Notes under the pieces: generated by a model
The model's input: only the letters and a program-made list of their open reading frames with translations
Databases searched by the model: none
What the model was told of the DNA's origin: nothing
Source of the DNA: Paractinoplanes atraurantiacus
GTDB taxonomy: Bacteria; Actinomycetota; Actinomycetes; Mycobacteriales; Micromonosporaceae
DNA length: 64,000 nucleotides
Assembly (NCBI RefSeq): GCF_900215205.1
Contig: NZ_OBDY01000007.1
Span: forward strand, 62,001 to 126,000
Direction of reading: 5' to 3'
Made by a program: the position numbers and the translations under genes
Shown: in pieces, positions 7,137 through 16,212 of the stretch
Numbering within the stretch: position 1 is the stretch's first letter
Layout of the letters: every line of letters starts with the position of its first letter

Positions 7137-8736
7137 TCTGGAACTGGTCGACGATCTCCTGGAGCTCGCGGGACATCAGCTCGAGGTTCTCCGCGGTCTC
7201 CTGGGCCTCGGCCACGCCGTCCTTGGTCACCTGGGCCGAGGTCGCGACCCCGGAGACGCCCTCGGCGATCTCGCCCGAGCCGGTCGCGGCCTCGGTGATG
7301 TTGCGGCCCATCTCGGCCGTCGTGGCCGTCTGCTCCTCCACGGCCGCCGCGATCGTCGTCGAGTGCTCGTTGACCTGGCCGATGATGCCGGTGATGCGGT
7401 CGATGGCGCCGATCGCGGCGGTGGTGTCGTGCTGGATGGCCGTCACCCGGGCCGCGATCGACTCGGTGGCCTTCGCCGTCTCCTGGGCCAGGTCCTTGAC
7501 CTCCGAGGCCACCACCGCGAAGCCCTTGCCCGACTCGCCGGCGCGGGCGGCCTCGATCGTGGCGTTGAGGGCGAGCAGGTTCGTCTGCTCGGCGATCGAG
7601 GTGATCAGCTTGACCACCTCGCCGATCTCGGCGCTGGACTGGCTGAGCTGCCCGATCGTCTCGCCGGCCTCGCGGGCGCTGTCGACGCCGCTGGCCGCCA
7701 CCCCGGCCGCCTGACTGGCGCTGCCGGAGATCTCGCGGATGGCCGCGTTCATCTGCTCGGTGCCGGCGGCCACGGTCTGCACGCTGTGCGAGACCTCCTC
7801 GGCGGCCGAGGCGACCCGGTCCGACTGCTCGGAGGCGCCGGCCGCGGCGTCGGCGATCCGGCCCGAGGCGGCCGTCAGCTCGTGCGAGGCCCCGGCCAGG
7901 GTACGGCTGTGGTCGCTGATCCGGTGGAAAGCGCCGATCAGCACCTCCAGGGTGCTGTTGACCGCCCGGCCCATGGTGGCCAGCTCGTCGCGGCCGCTCT
8001 CCGGCGCCCGCACCGTCAGGTCCTTGCCGGCGACCGAGCGCAGCGTCTCGACGGTGGCGGTGAGCGGCCGGGTGATGCTGCGGGTGACCAGCACCGCGAG
8101 CAGGGCGGCCAGGGCCAGGGCCAGGATGCCGGCCACGGCCATGAACGTCCGGGCGGTGTTGGCCGCGGAAGCGGCCTCGGCCTTCGCCTCCTCGGCGGCG
8201 GCGTCGGTGAGTGACGTCAGGTCGTCGATGGCCGCGATGATCTTGTCCATCCACTCCAGCGCGGAGCCGGCCACCAGCGTGCCGGCCTGCTTGGTGGCGC
8301 TCGCCGTCCCCTGGCGGTAGAGCGCGATGACCTGTTCGTCGACCGACATGAACTCGGAGAAGGCCTCCGCGGCGGCGAACACGGCGGCCTGCTCGCCGGC
8401 CGTGAGGTCGTCGGCGTGCAGCGTCTCGAGATCCTGCTCGAAGGTCGCGGTGGAGGCGAGGAAGTTCTTGCGCTGCCCGACCGTGTCCGAGGTGGCGCCC
8501 TCGACCCCGCGCAGGACGTCGAACGCGTACCCGGTCTGCCAGCCGTTGAAGTCCGCCGTGCGGAACTTCGCGGTCAATGCGTGGGCCCTGGTGCTGGTGG
8601 CTTCGGCCAGCTTCCCGGTCGCGTTCTCGGCCGAGTTCTGCCCCCAGAGGCCGATGCCCAGGGCGATGACCATGCACAGGCACACGCCGGTGAACGCGCC
8701 GCCCAGCCGAACGCCGATCTTGATGTTGCCGAGCAT
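7108..8736 (-). CDS. Methyl-accepting chemotaxis protein (second of a tandem pair)
   Basis: 542 residues. TM1 at ~11-30 (FTGVCLCMVIALGIGLW), a ~150-residue periplasmic-type four-helix sensor, TM2 at ~195-215 (VAGILALALAALLAVLVT), HAMP to ~270, then a long coiled-coil signalling domain. The hairpin tip is the usual ITSIAEQTNLLALNATIEAA, followed by ARAGESGKGFAVVASEVKDL. It should relay ligand binding to CheW/CheA; no che genes are in the window. RBS GAGAGG 9 nt before ATG. Only 13 nt separate it from the upstream receptor, so the two are co-transcribed. Confidence 0.93.
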   Translation of the reverse strand: MLGNIKIGVRLGGAFTGVCLCMVIALGIGLWGQNSAENATGKLAEATSTRAHALTAKFRTADFNGWQTGYAFDVLRGVEGATSDTVGQRKNFLASTATFEQDLETLHADDLTAGEQAAVFAAAEAFSEFMSVDEQVIALYRQGTASATKQAGTLVAGSALEWMDKIIAAIDDLTSLTDAAAEEAKAEAASAANTARTFMAVAGILALALAALLAVLVTRSITRPLTATVETLRSVAGKDLTVRAPESGRDELATMGRAVNSTLEVLIGAFHRISDHSRTLAGASHELTAASGRIADAAAGASEQSDRVASAAEEVSHSVQTVAAGTEQMNAAIREISGSASQAAGVAASGVDSAREAGETIGQLSQSSAEIGEVVKLITSIAEQTNLLALNATIEAARAGESGKGFAVVASEVKDLAQETAKATESIAARVTAIQHDTTAAIGAIDRITGIIGQVNEHSTTIAAAVEEQTATTAEMGRNITEAATGSGEIAEGVSGVATSAQVTKDGVAEAQETAENLELMSRELQEIVDQFQIRTAAASVR

Positions 8737-8749
8737 GCGCGTTGACCTC

Positions 8750-10393
8750 TCAGACGCGGAAACGGGCCACCACCGAGCGGAGCTCGTCGGAGACCCGGGA
8801 AAGTTCGCTCACCGACGCGTCGGCCTCGGTGAGGGCGCTGGTCTGCGCCTGCACGGCCTCGGCGACCACGTTGATGTTGCCGGCGATGTTCGAGCTGCCG
8901 CTGGCCGCGTCGCCGATGCTGCGGCTCATCTCGGTGGTGGTGGCTGTCTGCTCCTCGACCGCCGAGGCGATGGTGACCTGGTAGTCGTTGATCTCCGAGA
9001 TGATCCGGGAGATCTCGCCGATCGCGTCGACCGCGCTCGACGTGTCGTCCTGAATGGCCTCGACCCGGCGGGAGATGTCCTCGGTGGCCTTGGCCGTCTC
9101 CTGGGCGAGGTCCTTGACCTCGGTCGCCACCACCGCGAAGCCCTTGCCGGCCTCGCCGGCGCGGGCCGCCTCGATCGTCGCGTTGAGGGCGAGCAGGTTG
9201 GTCTGCTCGGCGATCTGGGTGATCACCTTGACCACGTTGCCGATCTCCTCGGACGAGGTGCCGAGCTTGGCCACGGTGTCGTTGGTGTTCTGGGCGACGC
9301 CGACCGCGCGGGCGGCGACCTGGGCCGCGTTGTTGGCGTTCTCGGCGATCTCGCGGATCGAGACGCCCATCTCGTCGCTGCCCGCGGCCACCGACTGCAC
9401 GCTGGTGGAGACGTCGCCGGCCCCGTTGGCCACCACGCCGGCCTGCTCGGCGGCCTCGCGGGCGCCCTCGGCGAGCCGGGTGCTGATGCTCGCGAGCCGC
9501 TGCGTGCCCTCGCCGAGGGTGGCCGCGCCGTGGTTGAGGGCGTCGACCGTCTCCTTCAGGCCGTCGCGGGCACGGTTCACCGCGTACGCCATGGCGCCGA
9601 GCTCGTCGCGGGAGCGCACCTCGGCCGGGATCGTCAGGTTGCCCTCGGCCACCGCGTCCAGCGCCTGGGACACCGTGGCCAGCTGCGGCCGGATCAGGCG
9701 GATGACCCCGACGCAGACGATGAGGGCGAGCGCCAGGCCGATGCCCAGGCCGGTCAGGGTGACGCCGCGGGCCTTCTTGTAGGCGGCCTCGCCGGCCGCG
9801 GCCATGGCGTCCGCCTCACTGTCCTCGACCTGCTGGAGCTTCTGGATGTTGTCGGTCATCGTGGCTTGGGTCTCGTTGAACGCCGTGAGCAGGTCGGCCG
9901 GCGCCGGCGTCTCGTACTGCGAGGGGATCGCCGTGCCGAAGAAGGCGTAATCGCGCAGGGCCCGGTAGTGCCCGAGCGCGTCGGTGAACTCGGCCAGCAC
10001 CGCTGTGCGGGTGGCCGAGCCGGTGGTGATCGATGTGTAGGCGTCGAGCGCCTTGTCGGCGTAGTCGTCGCCGGCCTCGATGGTCTGTTTGCCGGCCGCG
10101 ATGGCGGCGTCGGTCTTGGCGCTGGAGACCTGCACCATGCCACGAAACATCTCGCCCAGGCCGCCGCGGACGTTGGCGACCTGCTGGAGGCTGTCGACGT
10201 GCTGGGCCTTCATCACCTTCAGGTCGTCACCGAGGGTGGCCATCCGGTTGATCGAGATGAAGGTGACCGCGATGGCGACGACGGCCATGCAGACGGCGGC
10301 CGCGATCGTCTTGGCCAGCATGCTCCGGTCGGCGAAATACGCCGTGAGCGGCTTGCGGTCAATCGTGGTCGCGAATCCACCGCGATCGGGCAT
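8750..10393 (-). CDS. Methyl-accepting chemotaxis protein (first of a tandem pair)
   Basis: 547 residues counted from the ATG preceded by GGGGGA; the longer frame upstream lacks an RBS. TM1 ~22-40 (KTIAAAVCMAVVAIAVTFI), a helical sensor domain of the 4HB type, TM2 ~215-235 (LTGLGIGLALALIVCVGVI), HAMP, and a canonical signalling tip (ITQIAEQTNLLALNATIEAA). The cytoplasmic halves of the two receptors are very similar while the sensor domains differ, so they arose by duplication and probably sense different ligands. Transcribed first in the pair. Confidence 0.93.
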   Translation of the reverse strand: MPDRGGFATTIDRKPLTAYFADRSMLAKTIAAAVCMAVVAIAVTFISINRMATLGDDLKVMKAQHVDSLQQVANVRGGLGEMFRGMVQVSSAKTDAAIAAGKQTIEAGDDYADKALDAYTSITTGSATRTAVLAEFTDALGHYRALRDYAFFGTAIPSQYETPAPADLLTAFNETQATMTDNIQKLQQVEDSEADAMAAAGEAAYKKARGVTLTGLGIGLALALIVCVGVIRLIRPQLATVSQALDAVAEGNLTIPAEVRSRDELGAMAYAVNRARDGLKETVDALNHGAATLGEGTQRLASISTRLAEGAREAAEQAGVVANGAGDVSTSVQSVAAGSDEMGVSIREIAENANNAAQVAARAVGVAQNTNDTVAKLGTSSEEIGNVVKVITQIAEQTNLLALNATIEAARAGEAGKGFAVVATEVKDLAQETAKATEDISRRVEAIQDDTSSAVDAIGEISRIISEINDYQVTIASAVEEQTATTTEMSRSIGDAASGSSNIAGNINVVAEAVQAQTSALTEADASVSELSRVSDELRSVVARFRV

Positions 10394-10453
10394 CGCACTT
10401 CCCCCTAGAACCAGGACCGACGGAACAACGGTAGATCCGGACTCACTAAGTGG

Positions 10454-10466
10454 GGCGAAATTCGCC
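10454..10466. promoter_or_regulatory. Perfect dyad GGCGAA-A-TTCGCC
   Basis: A 13-nt perfect palindrome in the 231-nt space between the divergent chemoreceptor and glnII genes, about 61 nt upstream of the receptor ATG. Possible operator; regulator unknown. Confidence 0.35.
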
Positions 10467-10624
10467 AAATCGCCTGCAACGGGCATGCGGCTGCGATACG
10501 CACCGTTATTTCCGCGCTGTTAACGCGGACGGTGTTGATCCTCTCACCGTCGGGAGGCGCTCAAGGTGATCACCGCTCGGTAGCATCGCCCGTCGTTCCC
10601 CTTTATGTCCCAAGGAGCGATTGC

Positions 10625-11632
10625 ATGCCGTTCAAGGCTGAGTACATCTGGATCGACGGCACCGAGCCGACCGCCAAGCTCCGGTCGAAGACCAAGATCG
10701 TCGAGGACGGCGCCGACCTGCCGATCTGGGGCTTCGACGGCTCCAGCACGAACCAGGCGCCCGGCGACAAGTCGGACTGCGTGCTCAAGCCGGTCTTCGT
10801 CTGTCCCGACCCGATCCGCGGCGGCGACAACAAGCTGGTGCTGTGCGAGGTCCTGCTGATCGACGGCAGGCCGCACCCGACCAACACCCGCGCGGAGTGC
10901 GCCGAGGTCGCGGCCAAGTTCGCCGACCAGGAGCCGATCTTCGGCATCGAGCAGGAGTACACCTTCTTCCAGGACGGCCGCCCGCTCGGCTTCCCGCTCG
11001 GCGGCGGCTTCCCCGCCCCGCAGGGCGGCTACTACTGCGGCGTCGGCGCCGACGAGGTCTTCGGCCGCGACATCGTCGAGAAGCACATGGACCTGTGCCT
11101 CGAGGCCGGCCTGCACCTGTCCGGCATCAACGCCGAGGTCATGCCCGGCCAGTGGGAGTTCCAGATCGGCCCGGTGGCCGCGCCGCAGGTCGCCGACGAG
11201 CTGTGGGTGGCCCGCTGGCTGCTCTACCGCATCGCCGAGGACTTCAACGTCAGCGCCACCCTCGACCCGAAGCCGGTCAAGGGCGACTGGAACGGCGCCG
11301 GCGCGCACACCAACTTCTCGACCAAGGCCATGCGCGAGAACTACGACGCGATCATCACGGCGGCCGAGTCGCTGGGCAAGGACGGCAAGGTCGCCGAGCA
11401 CATCGCCGGCTACGGCGCCGACATCCAGCACCGTCTGACCGGCATGCACGAGACCGCCCCGTGGAGCGAGTACAGCTACGGCGTCTCGGACCGGGCCGCG
11501 TCGGTGCGCATCCCGTGGCAGGTCGAGAAGGACGGCAAGGGCTACATCGAGGACCGCCGCCCCAACGCCAACTGCGACCCGTACGTCGTCACCCGCCTGC
11601 TGGTCAACACGATCTGCTCCGCCCTGGCCTGA
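10625..11632 (+). CDS. glnII: Glutamine synthetase, type II (eukaryote-like)
   Basis: 335 residues, the size of GSII rather than the ~470 residues of GlnA. Diagnostic motifs: EYIWIDG, WGFDGSSTNQA, the catalytic EQEYTFF, NAEVMPGQWEFQIG, DWNGAGAHTNFST, and DRAASVRIPW for ATP/glutamate binding. Catalyses ATP-dependent amidation of glutamate. ATG preceded by AAGGAG at the proper distance. GSII accompanies GSI in many actinomycetes as the heat-labile isoenzyme used under nitrogen limitation; it lacks the adenylylation site. Followed by a hairpin terminator. Confidence 0.96.
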   Translation: MPFKAEYIWIDGTEPTAKLRSKTKIVEDGADLPIWGFDGSSTNQAPGDKSDCVLKPVFVCPDPIRGGDNKLVLCEVLLIDGRPHPTNTRAECAEVAAKFADQEPIFGIEQEYTFFQDGRPLGFPLGGGFPAPQGGYYCGVGADEVFGRDIVEKHMDLCLEAGLHLSGINAEVMPGQWEFQIGPVAAPQVADELWVARWLLYRIAEDFNVSATLDPKPVKGDWNGAGAHTNFSTKAMRENYDAIITAAESLGKDGKVAEHIAGYGADIQHRLTGMHETAPWSEYSYGVSDRAASVRIPWQVEKDGKGYIEDRRPNANCDPYVVTRLLVNTICSALA

Positions 11633-11642
11633 CGCGTAGCGT

Positions 11643-11676
11643 TACGCCCGGAAGGCGGTCGGGCCTTCCGGGCGTA
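11643..11676 (+). terminator. Hairpin after glnII
   Basis: Perfect 14-bp arms (TACGCCCGGAAGGC, 11643-11656, with 11663-11676), 6-nt loop, no T-run. Typical of actinobacterial terminators. Confidence 0.75.
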
Positions 11677-11692
11677 CGGGGGAGCCAAGCCC

Positions 11693-12418
11693 TTGATCTT
11701 CGACATCCGGCCCGGTGATCCGGCGTCACCGGTGATCCTGCACGTGCCGCACGCGTCGCGGGAGCTGACGGCCGAGGCGCGGGCCTCGATCCTGCTCAGC
11801 GACGACGAGCTGGCCGAGGAGCTGGACAACCTCACCGACGCGCACACCGCGGAGATCGCGGCGCGCGTGCCCGGGGTCTGGGAGTTCCGCAACCGCTGGT
11901 CACGGCTGGTGGTGGATCCGGAGCGGTTCCCCGATGAGCGCGAGGAGATGCTCGCGGTGGGCATGGGCGCCGTCTATACGCACGGGTTCGCGGGGCGGCG
12001 CCTGCGGAGCAGCGATCCGGATCGGGATCGAAAGTTCATCGACGAGCATTTCCGGCCGTACGCCCGGGGTGTGGCCGATCTTGTGGGGGAGCGCCTGGCG
12101 GCGACGGGCCGGGCGGTCGTCGTGGACGTCCATTCGTATCCGGCCGTCGCCCTGCCCTATGAGTTGCACGGCGATGGCCCGCGCCCGCCGATCTGCGTCG
12201 GCACCGACGACTTCCACACGCCGGCGGCCCTCCTCACCGCCGCCAATACGACATTTCCAGAAATGTCGCTCAACTCGCCGTTTGCTGGCTGTTACGTGCC
12301 GCTCGAATACTACGGACGCGAGAAAGCTGTGGAAGCGGTCATGATCGAGATTCGGCGGGACTGCGATCCCCGGGTGGTGTCGGAGCAGCTGACCGCGTTC
12401 GTCGCGGCGATCAGCTGA
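11693..12418 (+). CDS. N-formylglutamate amidohydrolase family protein
   Basis: 241 residues, TTG start. Family motifs: VILHVPHASREL at the N-terminus, LTDAHTAEIA, then VVVDVHSYPA and the C-terminal MIEIRRD. The family hydrolyses N-formyl-L-glutamate in histidine breakdown; several actinobacterial members stand alone, as here with no hut genes. It follows glnII after the terminator, hinting at general glutamate/nitrogen metabolism (inference). Its last 8 bases overlap the MOSC gene on the opposite strand. Confidence 0.8.
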   Translation: MIFDIRPGDPASPVILHVPHASRELTAEARASILLSDDELAEELDNLTDAHTAEIAARVPGVWEFRNRWSRLVVDPERFPDEREEMLAVGMGAVYTHGFAGRRLRSSDPDRDRKFIDEHFRPYARGVADLVGERLAATGRAVVVDVHSYPAVALPYELHGDGPRPPICVGTDDFHTPAALLTAANTTFPEMSLNSPFAGCYVPLEYYGREKAVEAVMIEIRRDCDPRVVSEQLTAFVAAIS

Positions 12419-12875
12419 CGGTCACGGGGCCGACCCGCAGAATGCCGTCGTCCAAGGGCTCGCAGCGGACGCCGCCCTTGCCCCGCAGGGCCTTCCACGC
12501 GCCGGGCCCGACGGTCACGTCCATCCACGCGCACGGGTGCGCCCTGCGGTTGACCTTCAGCCGCACCGGCCCGTCACCCGAGTCGAGCGTCAGCACCTGC
12601 CCGACCAGGTCGTCGACGATCAGACCGGCGAGGAGCACGTTGCGCCGTACAGCAGCCAGGCCTTTGCCTTTCGGCAGCCACTCCTGACTGATCACCGTCA
12701 CGCTCGCGTCGCGATGGGCCGGCTGGCCGAAGTAGCGGTCGCCGACGATGCCCAGGCCCTTGCGGATCTCGACGAACGCCACCAGCTCACCGGGCGGGGC
12801 CGGAGCCGGCCCGTCGCCGGGCCGGCCCTCGAAGCGGTGAACGGGCGACGCGAGCAGCTCGACGATCTCCGGCAC
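12411..12875 (-). CDS. MOSC-domain protein
   Basis: 154 residues, GTG start. MOSC signatures: KGLGIVGDRYFG, ASVTVISQEW, RRNVLLAGL and the conserved cysteine in HPCAWMD. MOSC domains handle sulfur-ligated molybdenum cofactor or related thiol chemistry; single-domain members like this are often of unknown substrate. It lies 9 nt after the metallopeptidase stop codon, and that stop forms the start of a TAAGAT hexamer 6 nt before the GTG, so it may have its own leaderless promoter. Confidence 0.85.
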   Translation of the reverse strand: MPEIVELLASPVHRFEGRPGDGPAPAPPGELVAFVEIRKGLGIVGDRYFGQPAHRDASVTVISQEWLPKGKGLAAVRRNVLLAGLIVDDLVGQVLTLDSGDGPVRLKVNRRAHPCAWMDVTVGPGAWKALRGKGGVRCEPLDDGILRVGPVTVS

Positions 12876-12881
12876 CCGGGA

Positions 12882-12887
12882 ATCTTA
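12882..12887 (-). promoter_or_regulatory. -10-like TAAGAT overlapping the upstream stop codon
   Basis: Minus-strand TAAGAT whose TAA is the stop codon of the metallopeptidase gene; 6 nt before the MOSC GTG. Confidence 0.45.
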
Positions 12888-14180
12888 GGCACGGCAGGCC
12901 GGCAGGCCCTCCAGCACTCCCGAACGGTAGGAGGCGATCCGGTCGAACGCGGTCGGCCCGTTGCCGTCCGAGGCCCGGCCGAACGCCAGCAGCGCCGACA
13001 CCGCCTCGTCGAGATCGCCCGGCGACAACCGCAGCGAGTCCTGGTCCTGGCGGGTCAGCACGTCGTTGGTCCACGACCCGGCCAGGCAGTCCACGGTCAG
13101 CTGGCCCGCCTTGTCGCGGGTCTCGGCGCCGCGCCGGTCCTGCGCCGCCCGCGCGAACAGGTCACCCAGCAGCATCCCGACCGCGTAGTCGCCGATCCGG
13201 CTGTGCAGCTGCGGGCCGAGGTCGGTCGTGTCGAACGCCGCGAAGTCGCCGTCCGGGCAGTAGAACGCCGCCCCGCCGGCCGACGCGTCCGGGCGCTCGC
13301 AGGCCGGCGGCGAGCCGGCCTCGAACGCCTGCACCGGCAGCTGCTGCCACTGATCGCCGGTGAGCTGGGGATACGTACGCTGCCAATAGCTCTGTGCGTC
13401 CTGCGCCAGCGCCTGCACCGCGTCGTCGTACGGCAGATCGCCGCCGGTCTCCGCCTCCCGCCGGGTGCTGAACGGCACCTCGGTCACCGGCAGATTGTTC
13501 GCCCGGTATTTCGCGCATTGACCGGCGCCGTCCTCCACGCCCTCCTGAAGGGCGCGGATCCGGTCGAACGCGTTGCCGTGCGCGCCGTCGGCCTCGGCCG
13601 GCGTGCCCGGCTGATCGCGCAGCAGCAGAAGGCCCGCGACCGTCGTGTCCAACTGCTCGGCGGACAGTTTCTTGAAGGCTTTCGACCGCCCGGCCAGCAC
13701 ATCGGCCAGCCACGCCCCGGCGTAGCAGTCGGCCTGCTGCTCCAGCACGACCGTCGGCTGATCGTCCGGCCCGATCCGGGCCTGAATGGCGTGCCCGTAT
13801 TCGTGCGCCATCACGACACCGACCAGGGCAGGCCCGTAATCGGCTTCCAGCGACGGAATGAGGGTCTGCGCGTCCCAGGCGATGAAGTCCTGGTCAGGGC
13901 AGTAGAACGCGTTCGGCGAATAGTCCGCCTGCTGCCCGCCACAGGGTGGCGGGGGATCGCTTTCGGTGTACGGGTGATAGCCGCCCTTGATGGGCTGGAA
14001 AGCCTGCCCGTCGGCCAGTTCCGGGAACTGCTCGCCCCAGAACCGCTCGACATCCTTCAACGCACTCGTCACCGTGCCCGACGCCCGCTGCGGCGCCGGA
14101 TCGTCCTCCAGGGACGGAAACGCGCACGCCGCCATCATCACCACGACCACGGCCCCGAACAGCCACGCCTTTACCGACAT
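12885..14180 (-). CDS. Lipoprotein with duplicated neutral zinc metallopeptidase domain, second copy degenerate
   Basis: 431 residues. Signal peptide with lipobox MAAC, lipidated Cys19. Domain 1 (~40-235) has HEYGH at 126-130 and the QQADCYAGAWLADVL helix of YpfJ-like metallopeptidases. Domain 2 (~255-425) repeats the plan (YWQRTYPQL, AFYCPDGDFAAFD, TVDCLAGSWTNDVL) but has LLGDLF where the HExxH should be, so only the first copy can bind zinc. The paired cysteines in FYCPDQDF and FYCPDGDF are conserved. ATG follows GGGAGGATCG. Likely a surface-anchored protease; substrate unknown. Confidence 0.82.
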   Translation of the reverse strand: MSVKAWLFGAVVVVMMAACAFPSLEDDPAPQRASGTVTSALKDVERFWGEQFPELADGQAFQPIKGGYHPYTESDPPPPCGGQQADYSPNAFYCPDQDFIAWDAQTLIPSLEADYGPALVGVVMAHEYGHAIQARIGPDDQPTVVLEQQADCYAGAWLADVLAGRSKAFKKLSAEQLDTTVAGLLLLRDQPGTPAEADGAHGNAFDRIRALQEGVEDGAGQCAKYRANNLPVTEVPFSTRREAETGGDLPYDDAVQALAQDAQSYWQRTYPQLTGDQWQQLPVQAFEAGSPPACERPDASAGGAAFYCPDGDFAAFDTTDLGPQLHSRIGDYAVGMLLGDLFARAAQDRRGAETRDKAGQLTVDCLAGSWTNDVLTRQDQDSLRLSPGDLDEAVSALLAFGRASDGNGPTAFDRIASYRSGVLEGLPACRA

Positions 14181-14308
14181 CGATCCTCCCGCGCCCTCTA
14201 TACCCCGCTCACGCTCATTTAGATGTACGGGGTCGGGGCAAGCACCCGCCGCAGCGCCGGCCTCGCTGCGACTCGAGGCCGTACGCGGGCATCCGGCCAT
14301 GTGGTGGG

Positions 14309-15202
14309 TCAAGCAGTGAGCCGCTCCAGCAGCGGCCGCAGCGCCCGGGCGCGCGCCGCCTGCCAGCCCCGCAACGTCGGCAGACCCGCGAGCGGCGGCA
14401 GCGTCGAGCGGTGGCGCCACATCCCGGCCAGCGCGACCACGAACCGTGACGCCCCGTCGGGCAGCCCGGCCAGGATCCGCTCGGCCAGCCGCAGCGCCGC
14501 CTCCGGCCCGTCGCGATGGCCGGCCGCGACGACGTCCGCGGCCAGCCGGGCACCGTCCAGCCACGACGCCCCCGCGCAGCCGAAGCTCCAGTCCACGAGA
14601 GTCGCTTCTTCGCCGATCAGGGCGTTGTCCGCTCGCACGTCCTGATGAACGAGTGACGGTCCGGCCGTCCACTCCGGCCACCTCCGGGCGAGCCGGGCCA
14701 GCATCGGCGCATGCTCACGCTCCCACTCGTCGTGGTCCTCGATCCGATCCCAGCCGTCCAGATCCGTCAGCAGCTCACCGATGCGCGGCACCTCGCCCGG
14801 CGCGGGCAGGCTCCCGATCGCGGCGCAGGCGCGAGCGACCAGTCGAGCGCCCTCGTCGTCCCACGGCGGACCGGCCGGTTCGCCCGGCACCGCCGACATG
14901 ATCAGCGCCAACCAGCCGTCGATCTCCGCCGTGCCGATCAGCACCGGGGCCGGCGCGGCCGCCGGCAGTGCCCCCAGGGCGACGGCTTCGCGCTCGTAGG
15001 CTCGGTAGGACCCGGGCGCCGACGACGGGACCGCCTTCACGAAGATCTGCCGGCCGTCGGTCAGGCCGAGGATCGCGGCCGGGCCCGGCGTCATGCCCCC
15101 GTGCACGTCGCGGCTGCTCACCGCCGGTGCGCCGGAGATCGAAGTCACCTTTTGCCGTAGCGACACGGGCGCTTCCGCCCAAGCCGGACGCTGTGTGAAC
15201 AC
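14309..15202 (-). CDS. Aminoglycoside-phosphotransferase-family protein
   Basis: 297 residues, GTG start. APH/choline-kinase fold: nucleotide-contact Lys in QIFVKAVPS, catalytic loop SLVHQDVRADNAL (His-x-Asp, Asn) and the metal-binding LVDWSFG. The family phosphorylates aminoglycosides, choline, homoserine or other small alcohols; the phosphate acceptor here cannot be assigned. Divergent from the next gene with 29 nt between starts, so promoters overlap. Confidence 0.82.
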   Translation of the reverse strand: MFTQRPAWAEAPVSLRQKVTSISGAPAVSSRDVHGGMTPGPAAILGLTDGRQIFVKAVPSSAPGSYRAYEREAVALGALPAAAPAPVLIGTAEIDGWLALIMSAVPGEPAGPPWDDEGARLVARACAAIGSLPAPGEVPRIGELLTDLDGWDRIEDHDEWEREHAPMLARLARRWPEWTAGPSLVHQDVRADNALIGEEATLVDWSFGCAGASWLDGARLAADVVAAGHRDGPEAALRLAERILAGLPDGASRFVVALAGMWRHRSTLPPLAGLPTLRGWQAARARALRPLLERLTA

Positions 15203-15218
15203 GTTCGAACTGTGCCAC

Positions 15219-15224
15219 TAGATT
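15219..15224 (+). promoter_or_regulatory. -10-like TAGATT, leaderless start
   Basis: TAGATT 7 nt before the ATG at 15232, without a Shine-Dalgarno sequence. Supports choosing this ATG over the in-frame TTG nine bases earlier. Confidence 0.5.
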
Positions 15225-15231
15225 GGTCGCC

Positions 15232-16212
15232 ATGGTGGTGAGCGAAACCCTCGGCGTCGTCGCCCACCCCGGCGGCCTGCTGGTCGACCGTCCCGAGTTG
15301 AGCGTCGGCGTGTCCCTGATCGTCTCCCGGCCCACCGGCCTGGAGATCCGTCTGGCCGCCCGCCACCCGGCCGAACCCGGCGACGTGCCGCCCGGGCTGG
15401 ACGAGTGGGGCGAGTTGCGGCCCGGCCCGGCCGGAGTGACGCCGGCGCCGCGGGTGCTGCTGCCCGAATACGACGAAGGCATGCACCTGCGGGTGGGCAG
15501 CCTCGACCCGGCCGGCCGGGCCCAGTGGGTGTACGGGTCGACGTCGGTCTACTCCGGGCGCTACGTCGAGGTGCGGACGACGGTCGTCCTGCCGCCCGTC
15601 TTCGACTACGTCGACCTGGTGCTGGCCTGGCCCGAGATCGGCTTCCCGGAAGCGGTGATCGGCCTGTCCCTGCCGGGCCGGGCCACGGTGCAGCGCGGCA
15701 CGTTCTCGGTGTGGGAGGCGCCCCCGGTGGCCAAGCTGGCCGCCGGCACGACGCCGCCGGGCGACACGGCGCTGCTGCCGGAGCCGCCGCTGCTGGGCGA
15801 CCCGCGCTCGCCGCGCATCGAGGCGGGCCGGCTGGCGGCCGACCCGTGCGTGCTGGTCCGCGACCGCGACGCGGTGATCGTGCTGTCCCGGGTGACCCGC
15901 TCCGGCCCGATCCTGGCCCTCGAGGTGGAGAGCCTGGCCCGGGGCGAGGCGGCCACCCGCCTGGAACAGGTCGAGCTGCCCCACCGCGACGACTTCGTGC
16001 GGGTGCGCCCCACGGTCGCCCTGCTGCACGGCGCCTCGGCGTTCCCGCTGCGCGCCTACGAGGGCGGGTACAGCGGCGGCGCCGGCACGTTCCACGCCAC
16101 CGAGGAGTTCGCGGTGGCCAGCGCCGAGGCCCTCGACCTGCTCGTGGCCTGGCCGGCCGCGGGCATACCGGCCCACCGGGCGGTCGTACCCCTGAACCGG
16201 CTCGGCCGTTGA
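15232..16212 (+). CDS. Conserved protein of unknown function, partner of a SUMF1-type gene
   Basis: 326 residues, no signal peptide, membrane span or recognised motif. It appears beta-rich and roughly two-part: VGVSLIVSRPTGLEIRLAA near the N-terminus, and a pattern of paired acidic/hydrophobic strands (FDYVDLVLAWPEIG, LDLLVAWPAAGIPAHR) that recurs at ~125 and ~305, suggesting an internal duplication. The final TGA overlaps the TTG of the SUMF1-like gene (TTGA), so both products are probably made together. Confidence 0.65.
   Translation: MVVSETLGVVAHPGGLLVDRPELSVGVSLIVSRPTGLEIRLAARHPAEPGDVPPGLDEWGELRPGPAGVTPAPRVLLPEYDEGMHLRVGSLDPAGRAQWVYGSTSVYSGRYVEVRTTVVLPPVFDYVDLVLAWPEIGFPEAVIGLSLPGRATVQRGTFSVWEAPPVAKLAAGTTPPGDTALLPEPPLLGDPRSPRIEAGRLAADPCVLVRDRDAVIVLSRVTRSGPILALEVESLARGEAATRLEQVELPHRDDFVRVRPTVALLHGASAFPLRAYEGGYSGGAGTFHATEEFAVASAEALDLLVAWPAAGIPAHRAVVPLNRLGR

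Noticed and set aside
6524..8683. Long upstream extension of the LLM oxidoreductase frame (1060 codons in total)
   Set aside because: The extension runs antisense through DUF4142 and is a composition artefact; GTG at 6523 with an RBS and the family N-terminus is the start.
8327..10408. 693-codon + strand frame across the chemoreceptors
   Set aside because: Antisense shadow of two well-defined chemoreceptors.
12537..14222. 561-codon + strand frame over the metallopeptidase
   Set aside because: Antisense shadow; arginine-rich and without motifs.
15198..15212. Possible LexA (SOS) box GAAC-AC-GTTC
   Set aside because: The spacer is 2 nt instead of 4, and the outer bases do not match the actinobacterial consensus.
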